From Rhynchopus sp. YZ270_cl-10 (Eukaryota > Euglenozoa > Diplonemea > Diplonemida > Diplonemidae), in contig OZ037835.1 in the NCBI GenBank assembly GCA_964035575.1, positions 806,001 to 870,000 on the forward strand: DNA of 64,000 nt. The letters are read 5' to 3'. The translations under genes were made by a program, and so were the position numbers. Shown in pieces: positions 9,899 through 20,072 of the stretch (the stretch's first letter is position 1; every line of letters starts with the position of its first letter). The notes under the pieces are model-generated. The model saw only the letters and a list, made by a program, of their open reading frames with translations, was not told where the DNA came from and ran no database searches.

Positions 9899-11640
9899 TT
9901 TTTTTTGAAAAATTGATGACGTGTAGACACCTCGCTTTTTTTCTCGTGTGAACTCCACGCACCCTTTTTTTTTGCACCCGATTGCGGGTTTTTCGGGGAA
10001 ATGCCAAAATATTTGGCAAGCCTGTTCCGCAATCCATGAAGAAAGGTACAAGATGAACATGTCTTAAGCACATGAACCATCTTTGAAATAATGGTAAAAA
10101 ATGGTAATAATAAAAGACCAGAACTAATACAGACGCCAAATACATAGGTTGTAAAAATAAAAATGTTCAAAATACATTAATTTTGCATTTCTGGTTTCTT
10201 GCACTGTTAGTCTACAGTGAAAAAGGGGAGGGGATGGGTAATGTGAAGGGGTTTTTTTTTTGATATCGACGTTTGATTAGTGCGTCACTTCGTTGCTTTG
10301 AACTCTTAGTTGTATTAGTGCGTGCACCTGAGCATGAGCTCCACGTTCTTGTTGTTTTTTTTGTTGATTTTTTTCCCCGCCCCCTTTTTTGGGTTATCCA
10401 TCGTCTCCGTGAGAAACGTAACAGGCTTGTGAGAGAGCTTACTGAGAGCTAGTGAAAAAAAAAAATCTCTCCCCGTTCATAGATCACCCACTTTTTTTGT
10501 GTTGCGTTGTGAATTTAATAAAAAAACCCCATCTTTTTGTTTAGTTGGTACGCTATCATATGCCGTACAACTCTACCTTAAAAGTTGACTTGAAATACAA
10601 AAACTCTTCTCATTACAGTGTACCTTTAGCACACCTGACCGGGTGTACCAGGTGGACTCCCCCCCCCGGGGAGTCCCCCCCCCAACCATGCAGTCCTACA
10701 TTCATTTTTCGAGATTTTAACACCTGATATGTTCAACTCCCGCTTCCTCGCATCAGTCAGATGAAAGAAAAAGGGTCATTAAAGACATACTGTTAGGCCT
10801 GTGATGTAGGGTCCGGTTGGGGTCCAATTGAACAAGAGGAAAACAGTCCGTGTACTCCACCGCTATTGTGCGCCCTTTGTATTGACACACCCACCCCTTT
10901 TGCAAAATAAAATAAACAAACACAGAAAGAAACGTTGGCGAAAAAAACCGAAGACCCCCCACCACAGTACAGAGAACCTACCTTCCCATAAAGCCAGAAC
11001 CAAAACCCGTACATCCCCCACCTAGCCCCAAACCCCGTTGTTCAGGATCGTCATCTTCGGACGGATTCACAAAGCGTCGTCAAAGATCCGTACAGTTCCT
11101 GTAGTGCGGTGCGTTTTGGTGTCTTTTTTGAGCAAGCTTCCTTGTAGAATATGGTTTTATTTCCTAACCCAACAATAAAGCGTGACAAATGAAAGCGACG
11201 TATAAATTTGATGTTTTGCGAGGCACTCAACGAGTGGAGGCACGGAGCCAACAACACTACCCAGTATTTTTTACCAGCGCTGCTAGGAAAACTCGCGTAT
11301 GCGACTAGGGTTTATTGTCACTTTGTCAAAATACAGACAACAAAAACCGGGTGGGGTAAAAACACCGGAGGGGTAAAAACTAAGGTGTATTTTGGAATTT
11401 CAAAACTCTAAGGAGGGTTTTTACCCCCTCCGATGGTTGTTGTCTTACTGCATCTTTGGTTTTCTCTTTGTCTATTTTTAATGCATTTCTTATCCTCTTC
11501 TTGTAAATGTGATAATAAAGTACCCCCAGAGTACCGACATAACACGGTAGAAAGCGGGGAAATAATCTAAATAAAAGTGGTGTTTACGTTTTGGGTACGG
11601 GGCGGAGAATAAAATCTGTTCAATAAAAACGCGAGCTTAT
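9899..11640. other. gene-free spacer
   Basis: No gene was recognised on either strand. It contains a short C/G-rich palindrome (GGACTCCCC...GGGGAGTCC, 10651-10676) and a second GTTGGTACGCTATC-type dispersed motif (10528-10620) whose continuation, GTTGACTTGAAATACAA, recurs near 20014. Confidence 0.5.
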
Positions 11641-11746
11641 TTGTTTTATCTTTGTTCAGATAGTCTGGTCTACCTTTGTCATGCGCACAGCAACGTCGCA
11701 GTCGTCATTTGTAGAGCTGTCGTGTATTCAGTTCCCCCATGCATAC

Positions 11747-11821
11747 CTCAAACTTCTCGGCCTGAGAATGGAAGTTGTGCAGCACGTAGTTCATGGAGTC
11801 GCCGTTCTGGAACAGCTCTTC
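11747..11821 (-). other. possible isolated 25-codon exon
   Basis: On the minus strand a 75-bp segment encodes an amphipathic, coiled-coil-like peptide (EELFQNGDSMNYVLHN, then FHSQAEKFE). It is bounded by TTTCTCTGCAG on its 5' side and GTATGC on its 3' side, which read as consensus splice acceptor and donor. GC content is clearly higher than the surroundings. It may be an exon of a spliced gene or a stranded gene fragment. I do not recognise the protein. Confidence 0.3.
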
Positions 11822-12129
11822 CTGCAGAGAAAGGATCTGTGTTTTGTGGGGTGGGGTATTTATTACCATTTTTTGTACGAATATGCAATACGTCGTGGAA
11901 ATGAAAGACGCGCTCTTCGGTTGCCATCAGTCTTACCGTTTTCCCCCCTTCCCCCCTTTTGTGCCCCTCCCCGGATCATTCTTCAGGAAGAAAACGAACA
12001 ATTTGAAGAAAACAGCTTATATCAGAGGTCATATCTGACTTCTCCCCTTTTGTGGTATCCACATGGAAGAACGTTGAAGAACAGCAGAATTTGTAAGGAG
12101 ATCCGCGATAAAGTGGAGTAAAGTAAGAC

Positions 12130-12840
12130 GTTCAGAGAGTCCTCTCCCCCACTTTCGACAACGCCCGAGAATACCAAAAACAGCCTCAGATGTTTTCACC
12201 CCTTGTGGGCTTGATGTACACAGATGGGTATACACCGAAGAATTCCCTCCGCACCAGAAATGCCCGTGTTCGGTTGTCCCTTGCCCTCTTGAATCTTCAG
12301 ACAGGACTTTTCTCGCCCGGTCTAACTGTGGTTGACCTAAAAAAAAAAGCCGTTTAAAGCTTATGAGCACTACACCCTGCAGAATCAGTTAGAGGAGCTG
12401 GGTGGGGTCAAGGCTTTTGGACAACTCTTTGGCGTTGATTGGGGACACCAAGGAGCCACAAAATTCCTCACCCCTATCCACAATACGATCATCGAGCTGA
12501 CGTCTACTATGGTTGGCCACATGCAGGGAAGGAGTATTACGAATAAGGGCTAAGGGAGACGCAGTTGTTTTCTGTGTGTAGGACAAGAATATCGCAAATT
12601 GGTGGGGGCGCGAAGGCGCGAGCCAAGCGCTTCAGTCAAGACGTGGCGGCCCTGCAGGAATGATTTACCGTGGAACACGGTAATGAAAACATGAAGACTA
12701 CTTCAAGAAGTGCCGCACACAGAACGTGAAGGCTTCTACACCTGGCACTCCCTCGAGCTCATCCAGCTAGGTACGACCAGGTGGATCAGGCACGAGAAGG
12801 ACGCAAAGAGACTCCTCGCGCTATGTCGAGGGGTGCTGTT
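12130..12840 (+). pseudogene. unassigned degraded coding remnant
   Basis: Base composition rises above the spacer, and several stretches on the plus strand read like protein in different frames, for example FSPLVGLMYTDGYTPKNS near 12195, LEELGGVKAFGQLFGVDW near 12393 and FYTWHSLELIQLG near 12730. Each stretch ends within 60-70 codons. The composition suggests decayed coding DNA, but I cannot name a family. Confidence 0.3.
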
Positions 12841-12893
12841 GACTGGCGAAGATGACGGCTGATGGGGGTGGCATGGCAGATTCAAGCCGTATC

Positions 12894-12920
12894 CTTGTTT
12901 GTTGATCGCATCCATCCCTA
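12894..12920. repeat. short GTTTGTTGATCGCATCCATCC repeat copy
   Basis: This 20-base string also ends the 60-bp dispersed block at 47378-47442 (inverted) and 57533-57604. Confidence 0.45.
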
Positions 12921-13078
12921 GGAATCTTCTGGTTCCCCCTTCCCCAACCAAAAAAAAATCTCGAGAGACTCATTACTCTTGCTAGCGTTGTGTCAAACAC
13001 TATGCGATGCAGCAGGACAAGAAACTTATAAAATTTTGGTTTTCTAAACTTTTTGGTCGCCAATATTTCCTACTGTAA

Positions 13079-15979
13079 CTATAAAAACCCCCCTTCCCCC
13101 CTTCGTCTCCATACCGGGTGTTTGTAGGTATCGTTGGATGAAGAGCACATGGAGAGACGCATGCTTGAGTCGCCGTCGCCTCCGTCCTCATCTTCGTAGT
13201 ATGCAAAGGATTTGCTGAGGATGTAGCTGAGACCGTGCAGCCAGTGCACCCACTGCCTTCCGTAGAGAAGGTTGATATACAACGAACACACAAAGTCGTC
13301 CTCGCCCAGCTCCGAGCCTGGCCGCACCGCGTCGTTCTCGCCTTCAATCTTTCGTAGTTCTAGAACAAAGAGCTTCGGGGACATTACCGTTGTGAAGGCG
13401 AGCTGGCATAGGTCCATCTCCCGGATAGCTTGTGTATAGGTGGCGGTGTGCTTTCTGACCAAGGGACCCAAGTTTGCCCATGTGTTCACCACCCTCGGCT
13501 CTGTGAACAACTTATGATGGATATCATCAAAAAGCGCCTTTTTGTCTCGTTTTGTTGACAAAGATGACAAATAAATGTGGTATTTTCCTGCGCATTTTTG
13601 ATAGAGTTCGTCAACGAAGAGAGGGATAAAACCACGTCCTTCAGTGTAAAAATCCGTTTTTGGGTCGGTTTTGCCGATAGTCAAACAGGTTTCTCCTGAA
13701 TAGACCATTGCAGTGCAGGCAAGCGATATTTTTTTATTGCGACATTTTGGGAGCGGAGCGTTTGGAGTGAGGGGTTCTGGTGGGGAGGCGCGGTCCATGA
13801 GCATGGTCTCGAGGATGGGGACTCCAATGCGGGTGAAAAAATCGCTTGGGCGTGTAGTTTCATCGAAGAAGACATCGAATTTGAAGTTCTTATCGGCTTC
13901 TGACTCATTTGGAATGGTTGGGGAAGATGCGACATTCTTCTTCGGTCTCGGATTAGATCCGCTCGATGCACTGCTTCCTTCCTCTTTCACCGCTATCTCT
14001 GGAGCGAACAACCCCGTTTTTGGATTTTTCGCAATCGGTTGCGTCGCTACAGTGCATGTCGAATGCTCCCCATCATTTTGGTCTGATATGGTAGTAGGAC
14101 TGCCCGGTTCCATTTGTTCGGTTTGTTCGGAGTCTTGGCGTTCTTCTAAAATGCTGTCAGCAGGGATCGCTCCGCAAAGCCGTTCATAATCTTTCGAAAA
14201 ACGGTCTGCAGAAAAGACGGTGTTGTTTCGAGAATCGTGCAGAATCGAGCTGGTCCCCGTGGATTGCCGGAACGAATCGTTGCTTGGATCGGTAAAGCAC
14301 GCCAAACTCCTTCCCAATCCTCCCACCGCCTCCCTCAATACCAAAGGAGAGGTCTGCGGTGGGGAGCCTTCCCCTTCGCTCCGCACAGAATGTGCGCCAA
14401 TATCACTGTAGTGTTCCTCCTGAGGGGGTCCTTCCGGGAAGAGTTGTGCCTGCATTCTAGCTTCCAAGCCTTTGAGTACGATTAGCCCGTCTTTTGTTCC
14501 GGAAACTGGAATGTATTTTTTTTGGCGGTCGGTTCGGTCGAAGAGTCCATCATCAAAATCGATGGTTCGGTCTGCAAGAAAAGTAGGAGATCCAGAGACG
14601 TTAAGGTTTGAGAGGGACTGTCCGGGGGGTACGCAGTGACGGAGGGAAACGGAGGAAGCAGCGTTGGACCGATCAACGATTCCGTCGAAGAGTGTCACTG
14701 CGATGTCTTCATTGCAAAAATGCGCAGCAATAAAAACACCCCGCATATCAGTCACAGCGAGGTCCTCCTTTTCCCCTTCTGGGGTAGACGTTGCGAGATG
14801 TGCCTCCCGTTTTACCTCTTGATTATCCACATTGATCTCCCCTTCGTCCTCGCTCTCACACACATGGTTGATACATTCAAATGGGTCGGCGATAGGTGCC
14901 GTTTGTGTAGATGGATCCACCACACTCTTTCCCACCTCCGTCATTACCCCGGATGTCAAAACCCCAGACCCCATGATAGGCAGTGAAAACGACGCGCTAT
15001 GGTCAAATGAATAGAGAAAAGGGTGCGCAGCAAGCGTTTGGAGGGTTAACCGCTTGCTAGGGTCGCGGTGGAGGCAGCCGGCAAGAAATTTTCTGAGCGT
15101 GGAGGAAAGAGAGGTGGGGATCAGCGGGGTGGCGTCTGTGTTTGCCACCTTTAACATAAACTCCAGAGGGTTGTCGCACGAAAGGACGCCTTCCCACGCA
15201 GACCTCCCGGTCGCCAGCTCGCACATTGTCATTCCCATTTCCCAGACGTCGCTTGCCTTTTGGTTCCGCCCTTTGATCGCTTCGGGGGAAGCGTATGCTA
15301 CTGTACCCACAAATTTTCCTGCCAGGGTTCTAGCCCCTTCGTCATCTTCACAGATCTGGCAGGTTCCAAAATCTGCCAATTTGACGACCCCTTGAGTCGT
15401 ATAGAGGAGATTAGCTGGTTTAATGTCTCTGTGAAGCACGCCGTTGCGATGAAGATAGCTGAGTCCACTGATGATCTGCGTTGCATAGCAGGATATGACC
15501 TGCTCCGTCAAATGGCCAAACTGTTGGACCAAGGAGAGGAGAGACCCGCCGTCTACGAGCTCCATATAAATTATCAACGTCCCACACGGCTCCTTGTCAC
15601 ATTCGTAGTAGCGTACAATGTTTTTGTGGTCCAGCTTCTGGAGCGTCTCGATCTCCTTCATGACTTCCTTTGAGGCACTGTTTTTGATCTCCTTGATAGC
15701 AACGAATTGCCCCGTCAGCTGGTCGTGCCCTTGAAAGACCTCTCCGGTCGCGCCGGTGCCAAGGAGCTTTCCTTTGCGATACCGACCGCATCGGCGACGG
15801 TGCTTTCGATACACCAGGCGTGTGCTGCTGAGGGATTGTCCAAATGCAGACCGTTTGGACCGTGAAGGGGCAGACAAAGCGTCAACGGTGCTTGTCATGT
15901 GTGGGCTGGACGCAGTAGATGGTGCAACACTGCAGGAGCCTCCGAAGTTGCTTTCGTTCCCTTTCGTCCATAAAGACAT
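13079..15979 (-). CDS. STE/MAPKKK-like serine/threonine protein kinase with long C-terminal region
   Basis: 966 aa. The kinase domain spans about residues 67-325: glycine loop GTGATGEV (74-81), VAIK lysine K96, helix C glutamate E109, catalytic HRDIKPANLL (D185), DFG (D203), activation segment GTVAYASPEA and R310. All catalytic residues are present, so an active kinase is expected. The HRDIKPAN loop, GTVAYASPE segment and short inserts fit the STE group (STE11/MEKK or STE20 type) better than AGC or CAMK, but the subgroup is not certain. Residues 330-700 are low-complexity and acidic. The last 250 residues contain a folded-looking domain I do not recognise. On the coding strand the ATG follows a (CT)n tract, a T-run and AAAAG, a plausible trans-splice acceptor with a very short leader. 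Neighbours give no operon-like hint. Confidence 0.85.
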   Translation of the reverse strand: MSLWTKGNESNFGGSCSVAPSTASSPHMTSTVDALSAPSRSKRSAFGQSLSSTRLVYRKHRRRCGRYRKGKLLGTGATGEVFQGHDQLTGQFVAIKEIKNSASKEVMKEIETLQKLDHKNIVRYYECDKEPCGTLIIYMELVDGGSLLSLVQQFGHLTEQVISCYATQIISGLSYLHRNGVLHRDIKPANLLYTTQGVVKLADFGTCQICEDDEGARTLAGKFVGTVAYASPEAIKGRNQKASDVWEMGMTMCELATGRSAWEGVLSCDNPLEFMLKVANTDATPLIPTSLSSTLRKFLAGCLHRDPSKRLTLQTLAAHPFLYSFDHSASFSLPIMGSGVLTSGVMTEVGKSVVDPSTQTAPIADPFECINHVCESEDEGEINVDNQEVKREAHLATSTPEGEKEDLAVTDMRGVFIAAHFCNEDIAVTLFDGIVDRSNAASSVSLRHCVPPGQSLSNLNVSGSPTFLADRTIDFDDGLFDRTDRQKKYIPVSGTKDGLIVLKGLEARMQAQLFPEGPPQEEHYSDIGAHSVRSEGEGSPPQTSPLVLREAVGGLGRSLACFTDPSNDSFRQSTGTSSILHDSRNNTVFSADRFSKDYERLCGAIPADSILEERQDSEQTEQMEPGSPTTISDQNDGEHSTCTVATQPIAKNPKTGLFAPEIAVKEEGSSASSGSNPRPKKNVASSPTIPNESEADKNFKFDVFFDETTRPSDFFTRIGVPILETMLMDRASPPEPLTPNAPLPKCRNKKISLACTAMVYSGETCLTIGKTDPKTDFYTEGRGFIPLFVDELYQKCAGKYHIYLSSLSTKRDKKALFDDIHHKLFTEPRVVNTWANLGPLVRKHTATYTQAIREMDLCQLAFTTVMSPKLFVLELRKIEGENDAVRPGSELGEDDFVCSLYINLLYGRQWVHWLHGLSYILSKSFAYYEDEDGGDGDSSMRLSMCSSSNDTYKHPVWRRRGEGGFL

Positions 15980-16009
15980 CTTTTAAAAAAAAGGCAAAAA
16001 AAAAGGGGG

Positions 16010-16010
16010 A

Positions 16011-16048
<38 letters not shown>
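16010..16048. repeat. (GA)n microsatellite upstream of the kinase
   Basis: About 18 GA units. On the kinase coding strand this is a (TC)n pyrimidine tract ending about 35 bases before the start codon, which could serve splice-acceptor recognition. Confidence 0.8.
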
Positions 16049-16051
<3 letters not shown>

Positions 16052-16155
16052 GGGGTACTGGAAGGTGAATAAAGTAGGGGTTTTGAAGATGGGTGTGGGT
16101 GTGATGATCAGTTGTGGGGTAATTAAAAAAAGGTACCCCTCCCCGCCATCTGAGT

Positions 16156-16458
16156 TTGCCCTCAGAGATAAAACACCCTCTAGTCGTGGAGATGACTGGG
16201 TCCTCTAACTTGAGTAAATACGGACAGACCCGGTCTACAACCCATTTTTTATTTTGCGCAACAATGCCGGACGCTCTGACCGTTCCACAAGTACTGAGCA
16301 TTACGAAGGGAATGGCCCCAGGTGACCGAGTGACTGTAACGTGGAGACACAACAAGACGGACCAGTGCTGCGAGACATCTGTAGGCACGGTGAAGCGTGT
16401 GCGCAAGGACGGGAGGATGTTTGTGGTGTATGACGGGAAGGAGGTTGGGAATTATTGA
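16156..16458 (+). pseudogene. fragment with Tudor/chromo-like barrel motif
   Basis: A plus-strand open frame. Its distinctive part is GMAPGDRVTVTWRHN followed by GTVKRVRKDGRMFVVYDGKE, a pattern of short strands as in Tudor-knot or chromo-barrel folds. The frame stops after GNY, yet protein-like sequence continues in another frame (EWKYWIVRDHPESD, near 16470), so this looks like a broken gene or part of an old element. It is the only host-like reading frame on the plus strand in this part of the window. I do not recognise the family with certainty. Confidence 0.35.
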
Positions 16459-16744
16459 ACCGGGGAATTAACAGAATGGAAGTACTGGATTGTGCGTGAC
16501 CACCCAGAGAGCGATTGCAGAAAATATGCAGCGCAGCCAGCACACCCCGAGACTTCAATCCACTCGGGTCGGGTCTCCACTTGGAAATCGGTGCTGTGCC
16601 TTTGGCGAAGCTGGTCTCCTTACAGGGGTGAACACATATGGGATATCTATGTGACAACAGTTTCTATCCGTGTCGCGTACGGTGGAGTAGGCGATGATGG
16701 CATTGGATGATGTGAAAAGGGTTGGGTTTTGGGGTTGGATAGCT

Positions 16745-16862
16745 CGTGATGTATACTTTTTTTTTTGACAAAACATTCAAAATGAACATAAGGGGGAAAT
16801 GCACATCGGGAGGGTGGAGGTGTGTAGCAGCATGTTTCCAAGAAGACAGTGCTGCTGCAGTT
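16745..16862. repeat. dispersed repeat, copy 1 of 2
   Basis: GGGGGAAATGCACATCGGGAGG and its surroundings (TTTTTGACAAAA upstream, TAGCAGCATGTxTCCA downstream) recur at 19385-19505. The copies are about 80 percent alike by eye. Confidence 0.6.
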
Positions 16863-16940
16863 TCTGTTGTCTGCAGTGCTTTGCGGGAGGAGGGTGTGTG
16901 CGTCGTGCAGCTTCGAGGGTCGCAGTGCGCGTGGGTGGCG

Positions 16941-17983
16941 TCACTCTGCGTGTCTCTGTCGCTTGCGGGATTCCTCCGGTGGTTCGTCTCTGCTGCGTTT
17001 CGGGCGGGATTCAACAACTAAATGCTCCAGTCGTTCGCTCATCACTGTGCTGGATATGACATCGCTGCAGCCAGAGAGGTAGATGCTCCTCAACGAAGTG
17101 CAGCCAAACAGGAAGCCAGGTTCAATGTATGTTACACTGCTGAGTGGTGACACGTCCAGTGAACACACAGCGCTGCATCCTGAAAGGAAGTAGCGACCAA
17201 TGAGTGTCACACTGCTGAGTGGTGTCAAGTCCAATGTACATAAAGAACTGCACCTAGAAACAAGAAGAAGCTCCCAGTTTTTGTAACACTGCTCAGCGGT
17301 GTTAAGTCCAGTGTACACAAAGAACTGCATCCATAAAGGAAGCTGTGGTTGATTTGTGTGACACCGCTCAGTGGTGTTAAGTCCACTGTTCGCAAAGCGC
17401 TGCAGCCGAGAAGGAAGGCGCTCTCGAGTTGTGTGACACTGCTCAGTGGTGTCAAGTCCAGTTCACACAAAGCACTGCATCCACTAAGGAAGCTACGCCC
17501 AATTTGCGCAACATGGATCAACCCAGAGAGATCGATGCTTGTCAATGAAGTGCAGTTCTTAAGAAAGCTGTTCCCGATTTGCGTCACAACAGACACAGCA
17601 CTCAGATCAAGACTCGTCAACAGTACACTCAGCAAGAAGCCATCGGGAATCGCCGTCGCAACCTCCGCCTGCAGAAGCAAACACGCAACCTCCGGATCCT
17701 CCACGCTCTTCAGCCTCTCAGCCGAGACGTCCTCACCCAACGCATGAAGTGCTGCTCTGGCCTCGAACTTCTTCACAGTCGTCAATACCACTGCATCCCC
17801 AGCACTCAGCTGCGTCATGTCGTATCCTTCGACCATGGCCTCCCCTTCGAAACTCATCACAAAGCCGTCTTCAGGCAACCCCACTGCAGACGCGACCTTC
17901 CTACTCAGATCCACAGGTGTGTCATCCTCACCCAGCTCAACCGTATGCTTCACCCCGTCCAACCCTTTGATGGTCAAATCCAT
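16941..17983 (-). pseudogene. ubiquitin-like plus leucine-rich-repeat protein, frameshifted
   Basis: The start at 17983 (MDLTIKGLDGVKHTVELG) gives an N-terminal ubiquitin-like domain of about 75 residues ending SAGDAVVLTTV. A helical linker and at least eight LRRs follow, of the form LDLTPLSSVTQIGxxFLxGCSxL with a period of about 23-24 residues. This is the LRR style often seen in large protist families. Near 17265 (TTCTTCTTG on the coding strand) the frame shifts by one. The remaining LRRs and a basic tail (PKRSRDE, ESRKRQRHAE) follow in the second frame to 16941. A single slip in a short repeat could be a real inactivating change or an assembly error. An intron explanation was rejected because no GT-AG pair removes the problem without losing an LRR. 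Function unknown; LRR proteins of this type usually bind ligands. Confidence 0.7.
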
Positions 17984-18152
17984 TTTTAAATTCTTTGTTA
18001 TGCCCACGAGGTTTTCCCGTTGTTGTACTGCGGTGATGTTGATGTTGATGTTGGTGTGGGAGGTGTGAGGAAAGAAACAACACGGGCACATCTGCAGCAC
18101 ATTCTGCATAAAGATAACAGAGATTTTTCAAGAAAAAATGGTAACTCTGATA

Positions 18153-18685
18153 CTGTAAAATCGTTTAATTTGTCACCTACAATAATGTGACAGAATGGCA
18201 AAAATGATGACAAAAGGACAAATTATATAAGTGACACATTATTATGATGATTTAATTATGTTTTGGGACCACAGACGGGGAGCTGGTTCTGATACTGCAG
18301 CGGAGAAGGTGCTCAGGGTGTTGGTTTTGAGAAAAGACGCTGCAGACCAAGGGGGTTCTGCGGAGCAGAACCCCCTTGGTCTGCAGCGTCACAGGAAGCA
18401 ACGCTTTCCCGCTGGCACTGGCTGTTATCGGGAAGGATTCGTATGTGAGCGGCCGCGGCCGCTTCCGTCCCTACGGGGATCTGCTGTCTACTGAGGATCG
18501 GTTGCAGTGCTAATACATAAAGTATCACTCAAGGCTGTACTTTAAAAAGTAGACACAAAATAACCATAAACATAAATTAAATCATCATTTAATGTGACAC
18601 ATATTATTTGGGTGTGACAAAGTTTATTTATGACTGATATTTCAAATCAGTTAATTAAATTGTGACAAATTAAACGATTTTACAG
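18153..18685. mobile_element. TA-flanked MITE with 24-bp perfect inverted ends and GC-rich centre
   Basis: The ends begin CTGTAAAATCGTTTAATTTG and are perfect inverted repeats over 24 bp (18153-18176 and 18662-18685). TA lies immediately outside each end, as expected for Tc1/mariner-type insertion. A subterminal inverted block (GATGATTTAATTxATGTTT) extends the pairing to about 110 bp per side. The AT-rich arms enclose a GC-rich segment (about 18258-18535) containing the perfect hairpin at 18336-18390 and GCGGCCGCGGCCGC. No transposase was seen. Confidence 0.8.
18336..18390. repeat. perfect 25-bp hairpin with 5-nt loop
   Basis: The arms 18336-18360 and 18366-18390 are exact reverse complements (starting GACGCTGCAGACCAAGGGGG) around the loop CGGAG. 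It lies in the GC-rich core of the MITE. It could be a transcript stem, a terminator-like structure or a relic of a nested insertion. Confidence 0.85.
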
Positions 18686-18792
18686 TAAGTAAAAGGAAAA
18701 AAGGTTTTTTTCGTTGATTGCTCAATTACCGTGTTGAGGGGGTCGTATCTGAGGAACTACTTCTCCTTTAAGCTACGCTTGTAGGTATACAC

Positions 18793-18891
18793 GGTGATGG
18801 TGTTACTAAGGTTTTTGGTATTATGGCATGTTATAAAACAACATGTTACGTAGCATGTCATGTCACCAAAAACCTTAGTAACATCATCACC
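18793..18891. mobile_element. short foldback element
   Basis: 27-bp arms (GGTGATGGTGTTACTAAGG at 18793 and its inverse ending at 18891) with one mismatch enclose 45 bp, which itself contains ACATG/CATGT repeats. It is bounded on the right by a C-run and the dispersed CCGTTCGTCTTTTG motif. Confidence 0.6.
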
Positions 18892-20072
18892 CCCCCGTTC
18901 GTCTTTTGTGTACGTGTTGGTACGCTACCCACGGTATACGCTAGGAGCTATAAGAGCCATCAGTATTGCACAGTTCCCCGACGTATTGAAAACATGGTAT
19001 AAGAACCATGACACATTTCTCCACTTCTCCAATATGGTATAAGAGCCATTTATTGCACACTTCTACTGCTTGACGCCAGGACAGAATGGTGTCACCGTCA
19101 TCCTCATCTTTCAAGGCGTCCACGCTGAGCAAACCGAGGGTTTGAAGAGCTTGCGTCGGAACAGGAGATGTACCACACCCGAGCCTGCAGACAAGACGTT
19201 CGTCGAAAAAAAAGTGAAGTTGACATCGAACGAACCAATGGTTTCTCTGTCATAGTATGCCTAGAAACACCGCGACGAGCATAGACACCTGGTGCAGTCC
19301 ATGTGAACTGCGCAAACAAGAGTGAGAGTGGAACGAGGTTTGCGTCATAAAAAGGGGGCCAGGTTAAGGGTGTGCTTTTGAGGTATCTACTTTATACTTT
19401 TTTTTTGACAAAAACAATCAAAACGAACAAAAGGGGGAAATGCACATCGGGAGGTGTGGGGGTGTACAAATAGCAGCATGTCTCCAGGAAGACACACTGC
19501 TGCTAAGGATGCAAGGGAATAAGATGGTATTTTTTAACAAACAGGCTCTACGGTTGAGGCAGCCCCCTCGGCAGTGGAGGGAAGGGGCTTGGGGAAGGGC
19601 TTGGGGGGGAAAGCAAAATCTCTAAAACAGCATTTTGTTAATAAGGTAATTCGACAAATGTACAAAAGAGTCCGCTTCTGTCGTGCGCATCTTCGTGTGT
19701 AGGACCCTATGTTGGCCGGAAGTCAAATGCAGTTCCGTGCAAAAAAACTCAAACAAATGTAACACAGCTTTTTCACCGTTTTTTCTTTCTTCAAAAATTG
19801 ACTAAACATGAGAGTCTTGGGTTCTTCTTCTCATAGCACACCAAATGCACACCAAATAATCAAAAAAAAGATTGCGTCTTTTGTTTCTGCTCTCAAATCC
19901 GGAAAAACAAAAAAAGGTACTCAAAAGAACAAGCTTTCTTGTCTTTTTCAATCCCCGCAGCGCTCTGCCTCCCATTTAGAATTTGACAAAAAAAAAAAAA
20001 TGGTTTTAAAAAGGTTGACTTGAAATACAACCCTCTCGTGTACCTAAAAAAGCTTCTCTTTCCTCATCTGAA
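18892..20072. other. gene-free spacer
   Basis: No gene was recognised. Three copies of a short TGGTATAAGAACCAT or TATAAGAGCCAT string occur between 18945 and 19050. The repeat copy at 19385-19505 matches 16745-16862. Confidence 0.5.
19385..19505. repeat. dispersed repeat, copy 2 of 2
   Basis: Partner of 16745-16862; same orientation, with small indels. Confidence 0.6.

Noticed and set aside
17225-17330. An intron in the LRR gene to explain the frame change
   Set aside because: No GT-AG pair in this interval restores the frame without removing part of a repeat. A one-base slip in TTCTTCTTG explains it simply.
18336-18390. Bacterial-type intrinsic terminator
   Set aside because: A perfect GC-rich hairpin, but with no T-run after either arm and placed inside a MITE.
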